From Oscillospiraceae bacterium (GTDB lineage Bacteria > Bacillota > Clostridia > Oscillospirales > Ruminococcaceae): a stretch of DNA of 34,325 nt. The DNA is taken from assembly GCA_017462785.1 (NCBI GenBank), contig JAFTQJ010000100.1, positions 1-34,325 of the forward strand. The letters run 5' to 3'. Shown here one piece after another: positions 8,983 through 17,446 of this stretch; the stretch's first letter is position 1; each line of letters begins with the position of its first letter. A model generated the notes under the pieces. That model made no database searches. It was not told where the DNA came from and worked only from the letters and a program-made list of their open reading frames with translations. Position numbers and translations under genes: made by a program.

Positions 8983-11900
8983 CTATTCGGTTTCCAATCC
9001 GAGATTCTCACGCTTTCTGGTAATTTCAGTGTTGATGTCACGGTTGTACCAGAGCAGCGTGTCACGGGGATTCTCGTTATTGTTGACCGTTTCACGGAAT
9101 GCGTTCATTACATTACGGGTCACTGCATAGGAAGCCGGAATGATCGGGATCTCCTTCAGCTCGCTCTGTGCTTCCAGCAGAGTTGCCTGTTCATCCTTTG
9201 ACCAAGAGAGCTGCTGCAGTGCTTCGGTATTTGCGGTGGTATAGCGGCCGAGCTGACCGAGCAGACCTTCGATCTGTCCGCCGTAGGCTGCCTGCACCTC
9301 AGTGGAGGTGAACCACTTGATGAATTCCCATGCACCTTCCTTGTCCTTGCACTTGTCAAAAATGACTGCACCGGAGGAGGTGGAGTTGACTGCATGGGAG
9401 ATGCTGCCGTCATCCTGCACGGTTCCCGGAATCTGTGTGAAGTCCCAAAGGCCCTTGATCTCGGGGGATGCTACGGTCAGCTGATTGAAGAACGAATAAT
9501 CGGAAATGACGATGGGATATTCACCGGTACGGAAACGGCTGAAACCGTCATAGGTCTGCTCAAAGCCGTACTTGGTGTAGAGATCCGTCCACTGTTCAAA
9601 TGCCTGCACAGCCTCGATGCTGTCAAAATTCGTCTTTGTCAGATCCTCATTATAGTAGTTCATGTTCTTTTGCAGCATAAGCGTTGCAAAGGTATGTCCG
9701 GACTCCGTTGCTGCGGAAATGGTGGCATTCGTACCGGATACGACCGGCAGCACCAGACCGACATACATGTAGTTTCTCTGGAGTGCGGGGAGCATGTCGA
9801 TGATGTCATCCCATGTTTCCGGAGGCCCTGTGAAGCCCATCTCGGAGAGGATGTCCTTGCGGTAGAACATCATTGCCCAGCTCTGTGTCAGCGGAATGCC
9901 GTACACGCCGTCCTCATACTGGTAAGGAACGGTGGCATACTCCTGAAAACGTGCTGCCACTTCATCATAGTCCTCGAATTCCTCCTTGACATCCACCAGC
10001 AGGTTTCTTGCTGCAAGATTGACGGGGAATTCACCGCCGAGGAAGAGTGCCACATCGGGACCTTTTCCGGCGAGGGTCGCTTCTACGACACCGCCGACTA
10101 CGAGGTTGACTGCGATATTGGCATCATGATTCGGGGCAAACTCGGAATCCACGAGGGACTTGACCACCATTGCCTGATCTCTGCCGAGGCTGACCCATAC
10201 ATTGATGGCATCATCGCCGGCATCGTCGGAGAGGTTGGTATAGTCCTCAAAGAAGGAGCTGTAGAATCTCTGCCAGCCGAAGCCCAGAGATTTGAACATG
10301 TTCTCCTTGACGGAGCTGAACTCCTGATCTGCGGATGCAATTTCGAGGTAGTCCACCTCCAGCGGCTGACCACGGTAGTCGAACATCCATGCAGAGAGTG
10401 CGGTGATATTGTCCTTGATCTGGGACTGGTAATCCGGAATTTTCAGCGGCTCGTCGATGCAGTTGTCCAGCACCAGATACATACGCTCAAGTGCCGCCGC
10501 CTCGGAGCCTTCGGAACCTGCAAGCGTTTCAATACTCTTCTTGATCTGCTTGAGATCCTCGGACAGGCGGGCAAATTCATCCAGCAGCTCCGGAATCTTC
10601 TCATGTACATAATAATCGGTATACTTGTCGGGGGAGGGTCCTGTGATCATCAGGATCTTACGGTAATAAGTATTGATGTCCAGCACGGCGGCATCCAGTA
10701 CACGCATGGATTCGCCGATCTCACCGGGCATGACTTCAAGGGTGATGGTGTGATCCTGACCGCCTTCAAGGTAGACATAGATCTCGTCACCGTTTCCGTT
10801 CTCCGGTTCGATCACCTGCCACTCGGTATCGTAGTAGCATTTGATCTGGTTCAGCTCTTCGCAGAGCACTTCACCGTCCACATACATTCTGCGGTTGGAG
10901 TAGAAACCACGCATGGAGGACTGACGAGCCTTGATGCCGATCTTATACCAGCCGTCGGAGGTCAGTTCTTCTGCCGGAATCTCCCAGGTGATGGTCTGCA
11001 TTGCCTTTGTCCAGTTGCCGGCACCGATGGTATTGTACACGGTCTTTGCCGGATTGGACGGGGACGCAAGGTAGCTGGAGTTATCCGCTGTGGGGTAGAG
11101 CGTGGATGCACTCTTATAGGCTGCATCCTCACCCTCAATGCGGATGAGCGTGGAAGGGGTTCCCTCCACAGTGACGCTGCTGTCTACGCTGCTCTTGTAG
11201 GCATCATAGGACTGCAGGGCTTCGGGGTTGTAGAATTTCAGATATTCCAGTGCAAAATAGCCCTTGGTAATATCCAGTGTGATCTCATGCTCACCCTTTT
11301 CAAGGTAGAAAATGAGGGGGTCGTTGAACAGACCATCCACATCCATCAGCGATGTGGTCTGCCACATGCCGATCTGTTTCTGTGCCGGACGCACCTGATT
11401 CCCCTTGGAATCCAGCTCGATCTCACCGTCGTTGACATACACCTTATTCAGCGTTGCACGGGACGCTGTGTCGTAGGGTACTTTTCCGTCAATGAGAATA
11501 CTGAACTCGATATTTGCCATGTTGGAGGGAATCGGCAGGTAGGAAAGCTCCATACAATAGATTCCGGTTTCCGGTACGCTGATCCGGTAACCGACGGTGC
11601 CGTCAGAGGCGTTCCAGATGAGCACATCATCCTTGTTTTCCTGAGAATATTCTGCTCCGCAGCTTCCCATGGAAACGTCCTCCTCCGGATCGTAATCCAT
11701 CGTTGTGCAGGAGGTTCCCCGCACCATGATCTCCTGATCGGGACGGTGCTCGCCTGCATAGGCATCGTAGTAGTCGCTGTAGGTCGCCTGCTCCACATAG
11801 AGAGCTTCTGTTCCCGTTCCGGTCACAGCATCCGCAGCATCGACCGCCGTCAGGGTCAATGCCGCAGCTTCCTCGCTGTCGGGCACTTCGGTGTCAGCCA

Positions 11901-11985
11901 AAGCTGTCATCGGAAATGCCTGTGAAGCAAGAAATGCCGCTAACAGCACGCTGACTAGCCGTACGGACATTTGTTTGCTTTTCAA
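8983..11985 (-). CDS. giant extracellular solute-binding protein with N-terminal carbohydrate-binding-like modules
   Basis: About 1000 residues, more than twice the usual length of a sugar-binding lipoprotein. A signal sequence (SVRLVSVLLAAFLASQAFPM) ends in ALA without a lipobox cysteine. A beta-sandwich-like module spans about 60-250. A second spans about 275-435; it opens with IRIEGEDAAYKS and resembles CBM6/35-type domains. A helical linker (about 440-560) precedes a family-1-type solute-binding domain (about 575-960) with typical stretches such as AGKGPDVALFLGGE and TWDDIIDMLPAL. TTG at 11985 is chosen as the start: GGCGGAG lies about five bases upstream, whereas an in-frame start at 12096 has no such site and would put 37 odd residues before the signal sequence. 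This is the first gene of the operon and presumably captures the sugar outside the cell. Confidence 0.85.
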   Translation of the reverse strand: MKSKQMSVRLVSVLLAAFLASQAFPMTALADTEVPDSEEAAALTLTAVDAADAVTGTGTEALYVEQATYSDYYDAYAGEHRPDQEIMVRGTSCTTMDYDPEEDVSMGSCGAEYSQENKDDVLIWNASDGTVGYRISVPETGIYCMELSYLPIPSNMANIEFSILIDGKVPYDTASRATLNKVYVNDGEIELDSKGNQVRPAQKQIGMWQTTSLMDVDGLFNDPLIFYLEKGEHEITLDITKGYFALEYLKFYNPEALQSYDAYKSSVDSSVTVEGTPSTLIRIEGEDAAYKSASTLYPTADNSSYLASPSNPAKTVYNTIGAGNWTKAMQTITWEIPAEELTSDGWYKIGIKARQSSMRGFYSNRRMYVDGEVLCEELNQIKCYYDTEWQVIEPENGNGDEIYVYLEGGQDHTITLEVMPGEIGESMRVLDAAVLDINTYYRKILMITGPSPDKYTDYYVHEKIPELLDEFARLSEDLKQIKKSIETLAGSEGSEAAALERMYLVLDNCIDEPLKIPDYQSQIKDNITALSAWMFDYRGQPLEVDYLEIASADQEFSSVKENMFKSLGFGWQRFYSSFFEDYTNLSDDAGDDAINVWVSLGRDQAMVVKSLVDSEFAPNHDANIAVNLVVGGVVEATLAGKGPDVALFLGGEFPVNLAARNLLVDVKEEFEDYDEVAARFQEYATVPYQYEDGVYGIPLTQSWAMMFYRKDILSEMGFTGPPETWDDIIDMLPALQRNYMYVGLVLPVVSGTNATISAATESGHTFATLMLQKNMNYYNEDLTKTNFDSIEAVQAFEQWTDLYTKYGFEQTYDGFSRFRTGEYPIVISDYSFFNQLTVASPEIKGLWDFTQIPGTVQDDGSISHAVNSTSSGAVIFDKCKDKEGAWEFIKWFTSTEVQAAYGGQIEGLLGQLGRYTTANTEALQQLSWSKDEQATLLEAQSELKEIPIIPASYAVTRNVMNAFRETVNNNENPRDTLLWYNRDINTEITRKRENLGLETE

Positions 11986-12005
11986 TTGATCTCCGCCTTT
12001 CTCAA

Positions 12006-12071
12006 CTGCTGCACGGTACAGCAGAGGTAATTTTTGTGCATATGCACAAACATGACTGCCGTCCGGCAGTC
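12006..12071 (-). promoter_or_regulatory. leader of the transport operon with three consecutive palindromes
   Basis: Between the promoter and the TTG start lie GACTGCCG/CGGCAGTC (12054-12071, loop of 2), an 18-base perfect palindrome TTTGTGCATATGCACAAA (12033-12050), and CTGCTG/CAGCAG (12006-12024, loop of 7). The perfect palindrome is a good candidate operator for a dimeric sugar regulator placed just downstream of the start point. The others could be RNA hairpins. No regulator gene is present in the window. Confidence 0.5.
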
Positions 12072-12122
12072 CTTGTATGCTCATTCTGTCACGCAACGTT
12101 CACAGCATAATCATACAATTAT

Positions 12123-12152
12123 ATTATAGCAGGAAACAGCCCTTTCTGTCAA
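12123..12152 (-). promoter_or_regulatory. sigma-A promoter of the eight-gene transport operon
   Basis: On the minus strand, TTGACA (12147-12152) and TATAAT (12123-12128) are separated by 18 bases. Both hexamers are perfect. Transcription should begin near 12115, giving a leader of about 130 bases. Confidence 0.85.
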
Positions 12153-12243
12153 GCTTTTTTCAAATAGAATACACAAAAATTCTACATACAGTTTTGATAC
12201 TATGTACACATCCGATAAAATACTGCATGTTTGTAATGAAATT

Positions 12244-12265
12244 AAATGATTTGACCAAATCATTT
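12244..12265. repeat. 22-base perfect inverted repeat between divergent promoters
   Basis: AAATGATTTG (12244-12253) and its complement (12256-12265) are separated by two bases. The loop is too tight for a normal terminator, so an operator site is more likely. It lies midway between the leftward transport promoter and the rightward ferredoxin promoter. The rest of 12153-12361 is AT-rich with no gene that I can support. Confidence 0.5.
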
Positions 12266-12361
12266 TCAGCCTGAAAAGACGCTTTTTCGGTACTTTTCGA
12301 GTTCAGAATTCGGACATATTTGAATTTTCTCACAAAGAACAATATTTTTTTCAGAAAAGAC

Positions 12362-12389
12362 TTGATTTTTTCTGAAAATATGTTAGAAT
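12362..12389 (+). promoter_or_regulatory. promoter of the ferredoxin gene
   Basis: TTGATT (12362-12367), a 16-base spacer and TAGAAT (12384-12389), with a TG one base upstream of the -10 hexamer (extended -10). A small hairpin TGTATTC/GAATACA (12409-12424) lies in the short leader. Confidence 0.7.
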
Positions 12390-12439
12390 AGTAGTAGCAG
12401 AATACGCTTGTATTCTCGAATACATATCCGGAGGTGTAA

Positions 12440-12616
<177 letters not shown>

Positions 12617-12640
12617 GTTCTGTGAACCCGATACACAAAC

Positions 12641-12674
12641 AAAACCGCTGCATTCTTCGGAATGCAGCGGTTTT
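12641..12674. terminator. bidirectional intrinsic terminator after ferredoxin and folD
   Basis: A 15-bp perfect stem (12641-12655 with 12660-12674) closed by a TTCG tetraloop, beginning with four A and ending with four T. It serves the convergent ferredoxin gene and the folD operon. Confidence 0.93.
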
Positions 12675-12678
12675 ATCA

Positions 12679-13536
12679 TTATTCGAGATTGTTCTGCTTC
12701 TTCATCGCAGTGAGAGTATTCTTCATCAGCATTGCAATGGTCATCGGGCCTGCACCGCCGGGAACGGGGGTGATCCAGGATGCCTTCGGTTCTACTGCTG
12801 CAAAATCCACATCGCCGCAGAGCTTGCCGTTGTCCAGACGGTTGATGCCAACGTCAATGACAACAGCACCTTCCTTGACCATGTCCGCAGTCACGAAGTT
12901 TGCCTTGCCGACTGCTGCCACCAGAATGTCCGCTTCTCTTGTCACAGAGGGCAGATCCTTGGTTCTGCTGTGGCAGATGGTCACGGTGCCGCTTCTGTGC
13001 AGCAGGAGCATTGCCATGGGCTTGCCCACGATATTGCTTCTGCCGATGACCACACACTTCTTGCCGCTGATCTCCACGCCCGTGGAGTCGATCAGCTCCA
13101 TTACGCCTGCCGGTGTGCAGGGCAGGAATGCATAATCACCGATCATGATTCTGCCGACATTCTCCGGATGGAATGCATCCACATCCTTTTCCGGCGAAAT
13201 TGCGTTGATGATCGCTGTGTCGTCGATTTGCTTCGGTACGGGGAGCTGTACCAGAATACCATTGACCTTGGGGTCATTGTTCAGCGTTTCTACCAGTTCG
13301 AGCAGCTCTTCCTGTGTGGTTTCCTCCGGCAGTGCATACTCAAAGGACTGGAAGCCCACTGCTTCACATGCCTTCTTCTTGTTGTTCACATATACACGGG
13401 ATGCCGGATCATTGCCCACGATCACCACTGCAAGTCCTGCCTTGATGCCGTGCTTTTCGTAAATTGCCGCTGCCTCCTCACGCACCTGCTCCTTGACCTG
13501 TGCGGAAACCAGCTTGCCGTCAATCAGTTTTGCCAT
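12679..13536 (-). CDS. folD: bifunctional methylenetetrahydrofolate dehydrogenase / methenyltetrahydrofolate cyclohydrolase
   Basis: 285 residues, the normal length. FolD oxidises 5,10-methylene-THF with NADP+ and hydrolyses the methenyl product to 10-formyl-THF in the cytoplasm. Family motifs are present in order: YVNNKKKAC (Tyr49, Lys53), ILVQLPVP (about 95-101), PEKDVDAFHPENVG (about 115-128), PCTPAGVMEL, GRSNIVGKPMAMLL and PGGAGPMTIAML near the end. The start at 13536 is fixed by AGGAGG eight bases upstream; an in-frame upstream extension lacks such a site. The first 17 bases overlap the end of lgt, which indicates translational coupling as the last gene of the M16-lgt-folD operon. Confidence 0.97.
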   Translation of the reverse strand: MAKLIDGKLVSAQVKEQVREEAAAIYEKHGIKAGLAVVIVGNDPASRVYVNNKKKACEAVGFQSFEYALPEETTQEELLELVETLNNDPKVNGILVQLPVPKQIDDTAIINAISPEKDVDAFHPENVGRIMIGDYAFLPCTPAGVMELIDSTGVEISGKKCVVIGRSNIVGKPMAMLLLHRSGTVTICHSRTKDLPSVTREADILVAAVGKANFVTADMVKEGAVVIDVGINRLDNGKLCGDVDFAAVEPKASWITPVPGGAGPMTIAMLMKNTLTAMKKQNNLE

Positions 13537-14623
13537 TGTTTTCGTCCTCCTGTTTGTCAGTTGTGATAATATCCTCATCCGGAAGGATCTTCCTCTCCAG
13601 ACGCTTTTCCAGTTTTGCTTCTTTCTTTTCCAATTGGGCTGCCTTCTTCTCCATATACTTCAGGTAGGCTTCCTCCGCCCTTGCAGCTGCCTGTTCGAGC
13701 AGTTCTCTGGATTCCTTGGAATTGCAGTAGAGTACATAATCCCTGCCCATCCGCTTGACCTTTGAGCCGCACACGATCAGCATCACAACAGCGAACACCA
13801 CACACAGAGCTGCAAGCACCTGCGATACACGCAGCGTTCCGATCATCAGGCTGTCCGTCCGCAGACCCTCGATCAGGAATCTGCCCAGTCCATACCAGCC
13901 AATGTACATCAGAAAGATCTGTCCGTCAAATTTACGCCATTTTCTGGAAACGATCGCCAGCAGGACAAATCCGAGCAGGCACCATGCAGATTCATACAAA
14001 AAGCACGGATGCACAGCATAATTCGGATTCAGGGAGGGATCCCCCGCTGCGGTGTAGTGGTATTCGATCCACCTCTGGATGCGTCCGCCTGTCATGCAGA
14101 ACAGGCTGTCGGTATTGGAGCCGAATGCTTCCTGATTGGTGAAATTGCCCCATCTGCCGATGCCCTGTCCGAGCAGGAAGCCCACCCCGACCACATCGAG
14201 CAGCGGCAGCAGCCGTGCCTTGCGGATTTTCGCAACGATGCCGCCGACAAGCAGTGCACCGATGACACCGCCGTAGATCGCAAGACCGCCGCCCCTTGTG
14301 TTGAAAATGGAGGGGATGTTGTCAGCGAATTCCTCCCAGTTGAAAATGACATAGTAGGCTCTTGCACCCACAAGACCGCCGATGATGCCGCCGATGACGG
14401 CATCAATGGCTCTGTCGGGATCAATGCCGACACGCACCATATTCCGGAAGCCATAGATCAGAGCCAGCAGCATACCGAAGGTGATGAGCAGTCCGTACCA
14501 CTGGATATTGATGCCGAACAGCGTAAAAGCGGTGGGGTCGATGGTTACGTCAATTCCGAGATGCGGAAAAATGATCTCATTCAGATCGGGATTGCCGCAT
14601 CCCATTTCCTCGATTGTTGACAT
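13520..14623 (-). CDS. lgt: prolipoprotein diacylglyceryl transferase with a long C-terminal tail
   Basis: Lgt transfers diacylglycerol from phosphatidylglycerol to the lipobox cysteine of prolipoproteins in the membrane. The core has the expected helices and the signature GRWGNFTNQEAFG (residues 156-168), with YGGVIGALL before it. At 367 residues the protein is some 80-100 longer than usual. The extra part (about 288-367) is a highly charged, coiled-coil-like tail rich in Lys, Glu and Ala (KYMEKKAAQLEKKEAKLEKR). It should lie in the cytoplasm. ATG at 14623 is chosen because AAGGAGGG sits about five bases upstream; a GTG two codons earlier overlaps that site. It overlaps folD by 17 bases. Confidence 0.95.
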   Translation of the reverse strand: MSTIEEMGCGNPDLNEIIFPHLGIDVTIDPTAFTLFGINIQWYGLLITFGMLLALIYGFRNMVRVGIDPDRAIDAVIGGIIGGLVGARAYYVIFNWEEFADNIPSIFNTRGGGLAIYGGVIGALLVGGIVAKIRKARLLPLLDVVGVGFLLGQGIGRWGNFTNQEAFGSNTDSLFCMTGGRIQRWIEYHYTAAGDPSLNPNYAVHPCFLYESAWCLLGFVLLAIVSRKWRKFDGQIFLMYIGWYGLGRFLIEGLRTDSLMIGTLRVSQVLAALCVVFAVVMLIVCGSKVKRMGRDYVLYCNSKESRELLEQAAARAEEAYLKYMEKKAAQLEKKEAKLEKRLERKILPDEDIITTDKQEDENNGKTD

Positions 14624-14636
14624 AGGCACCCTCCTT

Positions 14637-15917
14637 TTAGCTGCGGATCACAGAGAGGGATGCATTGTCCGTGTTGATCTCATCACGCAGGAACTGCAAA
14701 GCTTCCTCATAGGTGATGGATGCGAGGATCTCCGCTGCGGAGAACGGGGGGATGCCTGTGATGAATGCACCGACCATTCTGGTGGCATTGACTTCCACAT
14801 TTTCACAGCCACGGATCATGCTGCCGTATCCGACACGGCGGATCAGCTCAAAGCCCTCACGGTCGAAGCCGTTCTTCTTGGCATCCTCGATGACCTCGAA
14901 GATACGGTCACGCACAGCCTCGGGATCTCTGGACTCACCGCCGCAGGTCACTGCAAAATAGCCCTCACCCGTGAAAGGTGCATCTACGGAGAATTCGGAG
15001 TTGATCAGTCCCTTTTCCGTCATTTCCTGATAGAATGCGGAGCTGGGATCGAAGAGCGTCTGCATGGTCATGGAGGCGAGGTACTCGGCTCTGACCTGTT
15101 CCAGACCGCTTCTCGGCTTTAACTTGAAACCGAGGTTGAAGATGGGTGCACCGGTCGGGAGGGTGTCATAGACCAGCTTCTCCCTGACCTCATACGGCTC
15201 ATCGGGGAATACCTGCTCCAGCCCCTGATCCTCACAGGGTTTGAGGAGTCTGTCACAGATCTCCAGTACCTCCTGTGCATTGACATTGCCTGCAACGGAC
15301 AATACCATATTGTGGAGGTTATAGAAGGTATAATAGCAGCGGTAAAGGAGGTCAGCGTCGATCTGTGCGATGCTTTCCTTGGTGCCGGCAATATCGATCC
15401 TCACCGGATGCTCATGGTACATGGCACGGAGGAGATTGAAGAATACCTTCCACGAGGGTTCATCATCATACATCTGGATCTCCTGTCCGATGATGCCCTG
15501 TTCCTTGTCCACATTTTCCTTGGTAAAGTACGGAGCCTGTACAAAGGAGAGGAGGATCTCCAGCGACTGTGCGAAATTGTCCGAACAGCTGAACAGGTAG
15601 CAGGTACGGTCAAAGGAAGTATAGGCATTGGCATCCGCACCGGTCTTGGCATACTGTGCAAATGCGTCACAGTCCTCATTTTCAAAGAGCTTATGCTCCA
15701 GAAAATGGGCGATGCCGTTGGGTACTTCCGCATAATCCGCCTCACCGTTCAGGCGGAAGCGTGTGTTGATGGAGCCGTAGCGTGTACCGAACAGTGCATG
15801 GCATGTCTGGTAGCCGGGCATTTCCATGATATAAATCTCCAGACCGCTTTCGTGTCTGACATGCAGGCAGCTCTCGCCGGTCACTTCAGATCTGATGGTT
15901 TCAATTGTTCTGTTCAT
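14637..15917 (-). CDS. ymfH: M16-family zinc peptidase, YmfH-like (catalytic partner)
   Basis: 426 residues. The inverted zinc motif HxxEH is intact (His71-Phe-Leu-Glu74-His75), with the downstream glutamate region GIIGQEIQMYDDEP. The second half carries the inactive M16 C-terminal fold. YmfF/YmfH pairs in Bacillus are tied to completion of the 5-aminopentanol modification of elongation factor P (family knowledge); whether that holds here is not shown. AGGAGG six bases upstream of ATG at 15917 sets the start rather than the GTG two codons earlier. The start overlaps the end of the partner gene by 17 bases, suggesting co-translation and a heterodimer. Confidence 0.9.
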   Translation of the reverse strand: MNRTIETIRSEVTGESCLHVRHESGLEIYIMEMPGYQTCHALFGTRYGSINTRFRLNGEADYAEVPNGIAHFLEHKLFENEDCDAFAQYAKTGADANAYTSFDRTCYLFSCSDNFAQSLEILLSFVQAPYFTKENVDKEQGIIGQEIQMYDDEPSWKVFFNLLRAMYHEHPVRIDIAGTKESIAQIDADLLYRCYYTFYNLHNMVLSVAGNVNAQEVLEICDRLLKPCEDQGLEQVFPDEPYEVREKLVYDTLPTGAPIFNLGFKLKPRSGLEQVRAEYLASMTMQTLFDPSSAFYQEMTEKGLINSEFSVDAPFTGEGYFAVTCGGESRDPEAVRDRIFEVIEDAKKNGFDREGFELIRRVGYGSMIRGCENVEVNATRMVGAFITGIPPFSAAEILASITYEEALQFLRDEINTDNASLSVIRS

Positions 15918-17181
15918 TCGCACCCTCCTGCTGCATCAGGTAAATGGTATCCAGACGCAGTGCATTGGCTGCGTCGATCACATCCTGTCTGGTCAGTTTC
16001 TGATAGGCTTCGTTCATCTCCGGAATGCCGTCATGATCCTCATCGCAGTATCTGTGATGGCTCCAGAGGATGCAGGACATCGGGGTATCCCCTGCACCAT
16101 GCAGTCCGTTGAGCAGGCTGCGTCTTGCGTCCTCAAGCATATCATCGGTGAAGTCGCCGTTCTTGATGGACTCAAGCTGTTCGAGGATGGCATCCGTGGT
16201 CTTTTCGGCATTCTCCAGCTCCACGCCGCTGCTGATGAGCAGGGATTTCTTGACACCTGCCATACGGCTGGAACAGTAATAGCACAGGCTCAGCTTCTCA
16301 CGCACATTCATGAACAGCATGGAGAACGGGGAGGAGCCGAACATGACATTCATCAGGTTCATGGCGTATTTCTTCGGTGCATCGCCCTTGAGTACCACAA
16401 CGAGCTTGGACTGGTTCACGGGCATCGGCTCCGTGATCCGCTGCACCTCCTCATGACAGGGGCTGGGGCTGCGGAAGGTCAGCGGCACGGGGCGGCGGGG
16501 CGTGCCTGCAAATGCAGTTTTGAGCCGTTCACCGATCTCAGGTGCATGCTCAGGACCCACATGGTAGATGCGGATGACTGCTTCTTCAAGCATTTTCCGG
16601 TACACCGCATACACGGAAGCAGGTGTGAGCAGCTCAACATCCTCCTTGGTGCCGTCCGTCGGATAAGCATAAGGCTCACCCTCAAAGGCAGCTGCCGCCG
16701 CACGGGTCACGGCATAGGAACGCTTGTCATTGATCTCCGCTTCGATGGCATCGAGCAGATCCTGCTTTTCAATGCGGAAATCCTGTTCGGAGAAAGCTCC
16801 GTTTTCCGCATGGGGTGCAAAAATACAGCCGAGCAGGAGATCAGCCGCTTCTGCAAGCAGATCCTCCTGATTCAGTGCATAGCGGTTGGCAATGGTGCAC
16901 ACGGAGAAGGTGATCTGCATCATATCGCCGTATTTTCCGCTGCCTCCTTTGAGGGATGCACCGTACATGCCGCTGAGTTTGCGGCTCATGGCGTTGATGG
17001 TGGGATACGCTTTGCTTGTGGATGTGAGCAGTGCCTGGAGCAGTGCATAGGAGGAATTATACTCCTTGCCCGCCGGCATCATAAAGATCATTTCAATGGT
17101 ATTGGTCTTGAATTTCGGCTCTGCAATGGTGATATAATCAATGCCTTCGCCGATCCTCATTTCTTTTTCATTCACAGACAT
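15901..17181 (-). CDS. ymfF: M16-family protein without zinc motif, YmfF-like (non-catalytic partner)
   Basis: 426 residues, almost equal in length to its neighbour. The position of the zinc motif reads MPAGKEYNSSYALLQALL, so HxxEH is absent. The C-terminal part keeps M16 features such as SPFSMLFMNVREKLSLCYY. This is the usual arrangement in two-subunit M16 peptidases: one subunit is catalytic and the other supplies the substrate-binding half. It is the first gene of the operon ymfF-ymfH-lgt-folD. The ribosome site AAAGGAG lies only three bases before the first ATG. A GTG two codons later has a better spacing, so the true start may be 17175. Confidence 0.88.
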   Translation of the reverse strand: MSVNEKEMRIGEGIDYITIAEPKFKTNTIEMIFMMPAGKEYNSSYALLQALLTSTSKAYPTINAMSRKLSGMYGASLKGGSGKYGDMMQITFSVCTIANRYALNQEDLLAEAADLLLGCIFAPHAENGAFSEQDFRIEKQDLLDAIEAEINDKRSYAVTRAAAAAFEGEPYAYPTDGTKEDVELLTPASVYAVYRKMLEEAVIRIYHVGPEHAPEIGERLKTAFAGTPRRPVPLTFRSPSPCHEEVQRITEPMPVNQSKLVVVLKGDAPKKYAMNLMNVMFGSSPFSMLFMNVREKLSLCYYCSSRMAGVKKSLLISSGVELENAEKTTDAILEQLESIKNGDFTDDMLEDARRSLLNGLHGAGDTPMSCILWSHHRYCDEDHDGIPEMNEAYQKLTRQDVIDAANALRLDTIYLMQQEGANEQNN

Positions 17182-17262
17182 TCACTCCTTTCACAGATTA
17201 CCTGACAGGAACAACGCAGAAGCAATTCTGTTCCTGCGGACCCTCAGAAGGTGTTACATTTT

Positions 17263-17291
17263 ATTATACCATGAAACTGTAAATAATGCAA
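17263..17291 (-). promoter_or_regulatory. promoter of the ymfF-ymfH-lgt-folD operon
   Basis: On the minus strand, TTGCAT (17286-17291) and TATAAT (17263-17268) are separated by 17 bases. The leader contains a 7-bp stem CAGGAAC/GTTCCTG with a 17-base loop. Confidence 0.7.
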
Positions 17292-17306
17292 GCTTTTTTC
17301 AGGCTC

Positions 17307-17335
17307 TTGACATCCGGCGGCGATTGTGCTATACT
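17307..17335 (+). promoter_or_regulatory. promoter of the TPP riboswitch-thiT unit
   Basis: TTGACA (17307-17312), a 17-base spacer and TATACT (17330-17335). It lies back-to-back with the leftward M16 operon promoter. Confidence 0.85.
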
Positions 17336-17348
17336 ATATCTGTAATTG

Positions 17349-17432
17349 AATACCAAGGGGAGCTGTTACAGGCTGAGAGGAAACGTAGTTTCGACCCATC
17401 ACCTGATGCGGATAATGCCGCCGTAGGGAAAT
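17349..17432 (+). promoter_or_regulatory. TPP riboswitch (THI element) aptamer
   Basis: The conserved TPP-aptamer blocks occur in order: GGGG-AGC (about 17357-17363), GGCTGAGAGG (17371-17380), GACCCATCACCTGAT (about 17393-17407) and CGGATAATGCCGCCGTAGGGAA (to 17430). It binds thiamine pyrophosphate and lowers expression of the downstream gene. It lies between a consensus promoter and thiT, and is followed by a terminator (17447-17477) and a hairpin covering the ribosome site (17489-17506). Confidence 0.96.
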
Positions 17433-17446
17433 GCAGAAAGTTTCAG

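Noticed and set aside
9394-11925. An 843-codon open frame on the plus strand opposite the solute-binding protein gene
   Set aside because: It mirrors the codon structure of the real gene, has Cys- and His-rich unnatural composition, and has no ribosome site or recognisable domain. Other long antisense frames (such as 15895-17205, 5725-6618, 7015-8013 and 30031-31065) were rejected for the same reason.
12001-12096. A longer start for the solute-binding protein at 12096
   Set aside because: The 37 added residues precede a clear signal sequence and there is no ribosome site there. GGCGGAG fits the TTG at 11985.
12244-12265. The 22-base inverted repeat as a rho-independent terminator
   Set aside because: Its two-base loop and the lack of a following T-run on either strand argue against termination; an operator is more likely.
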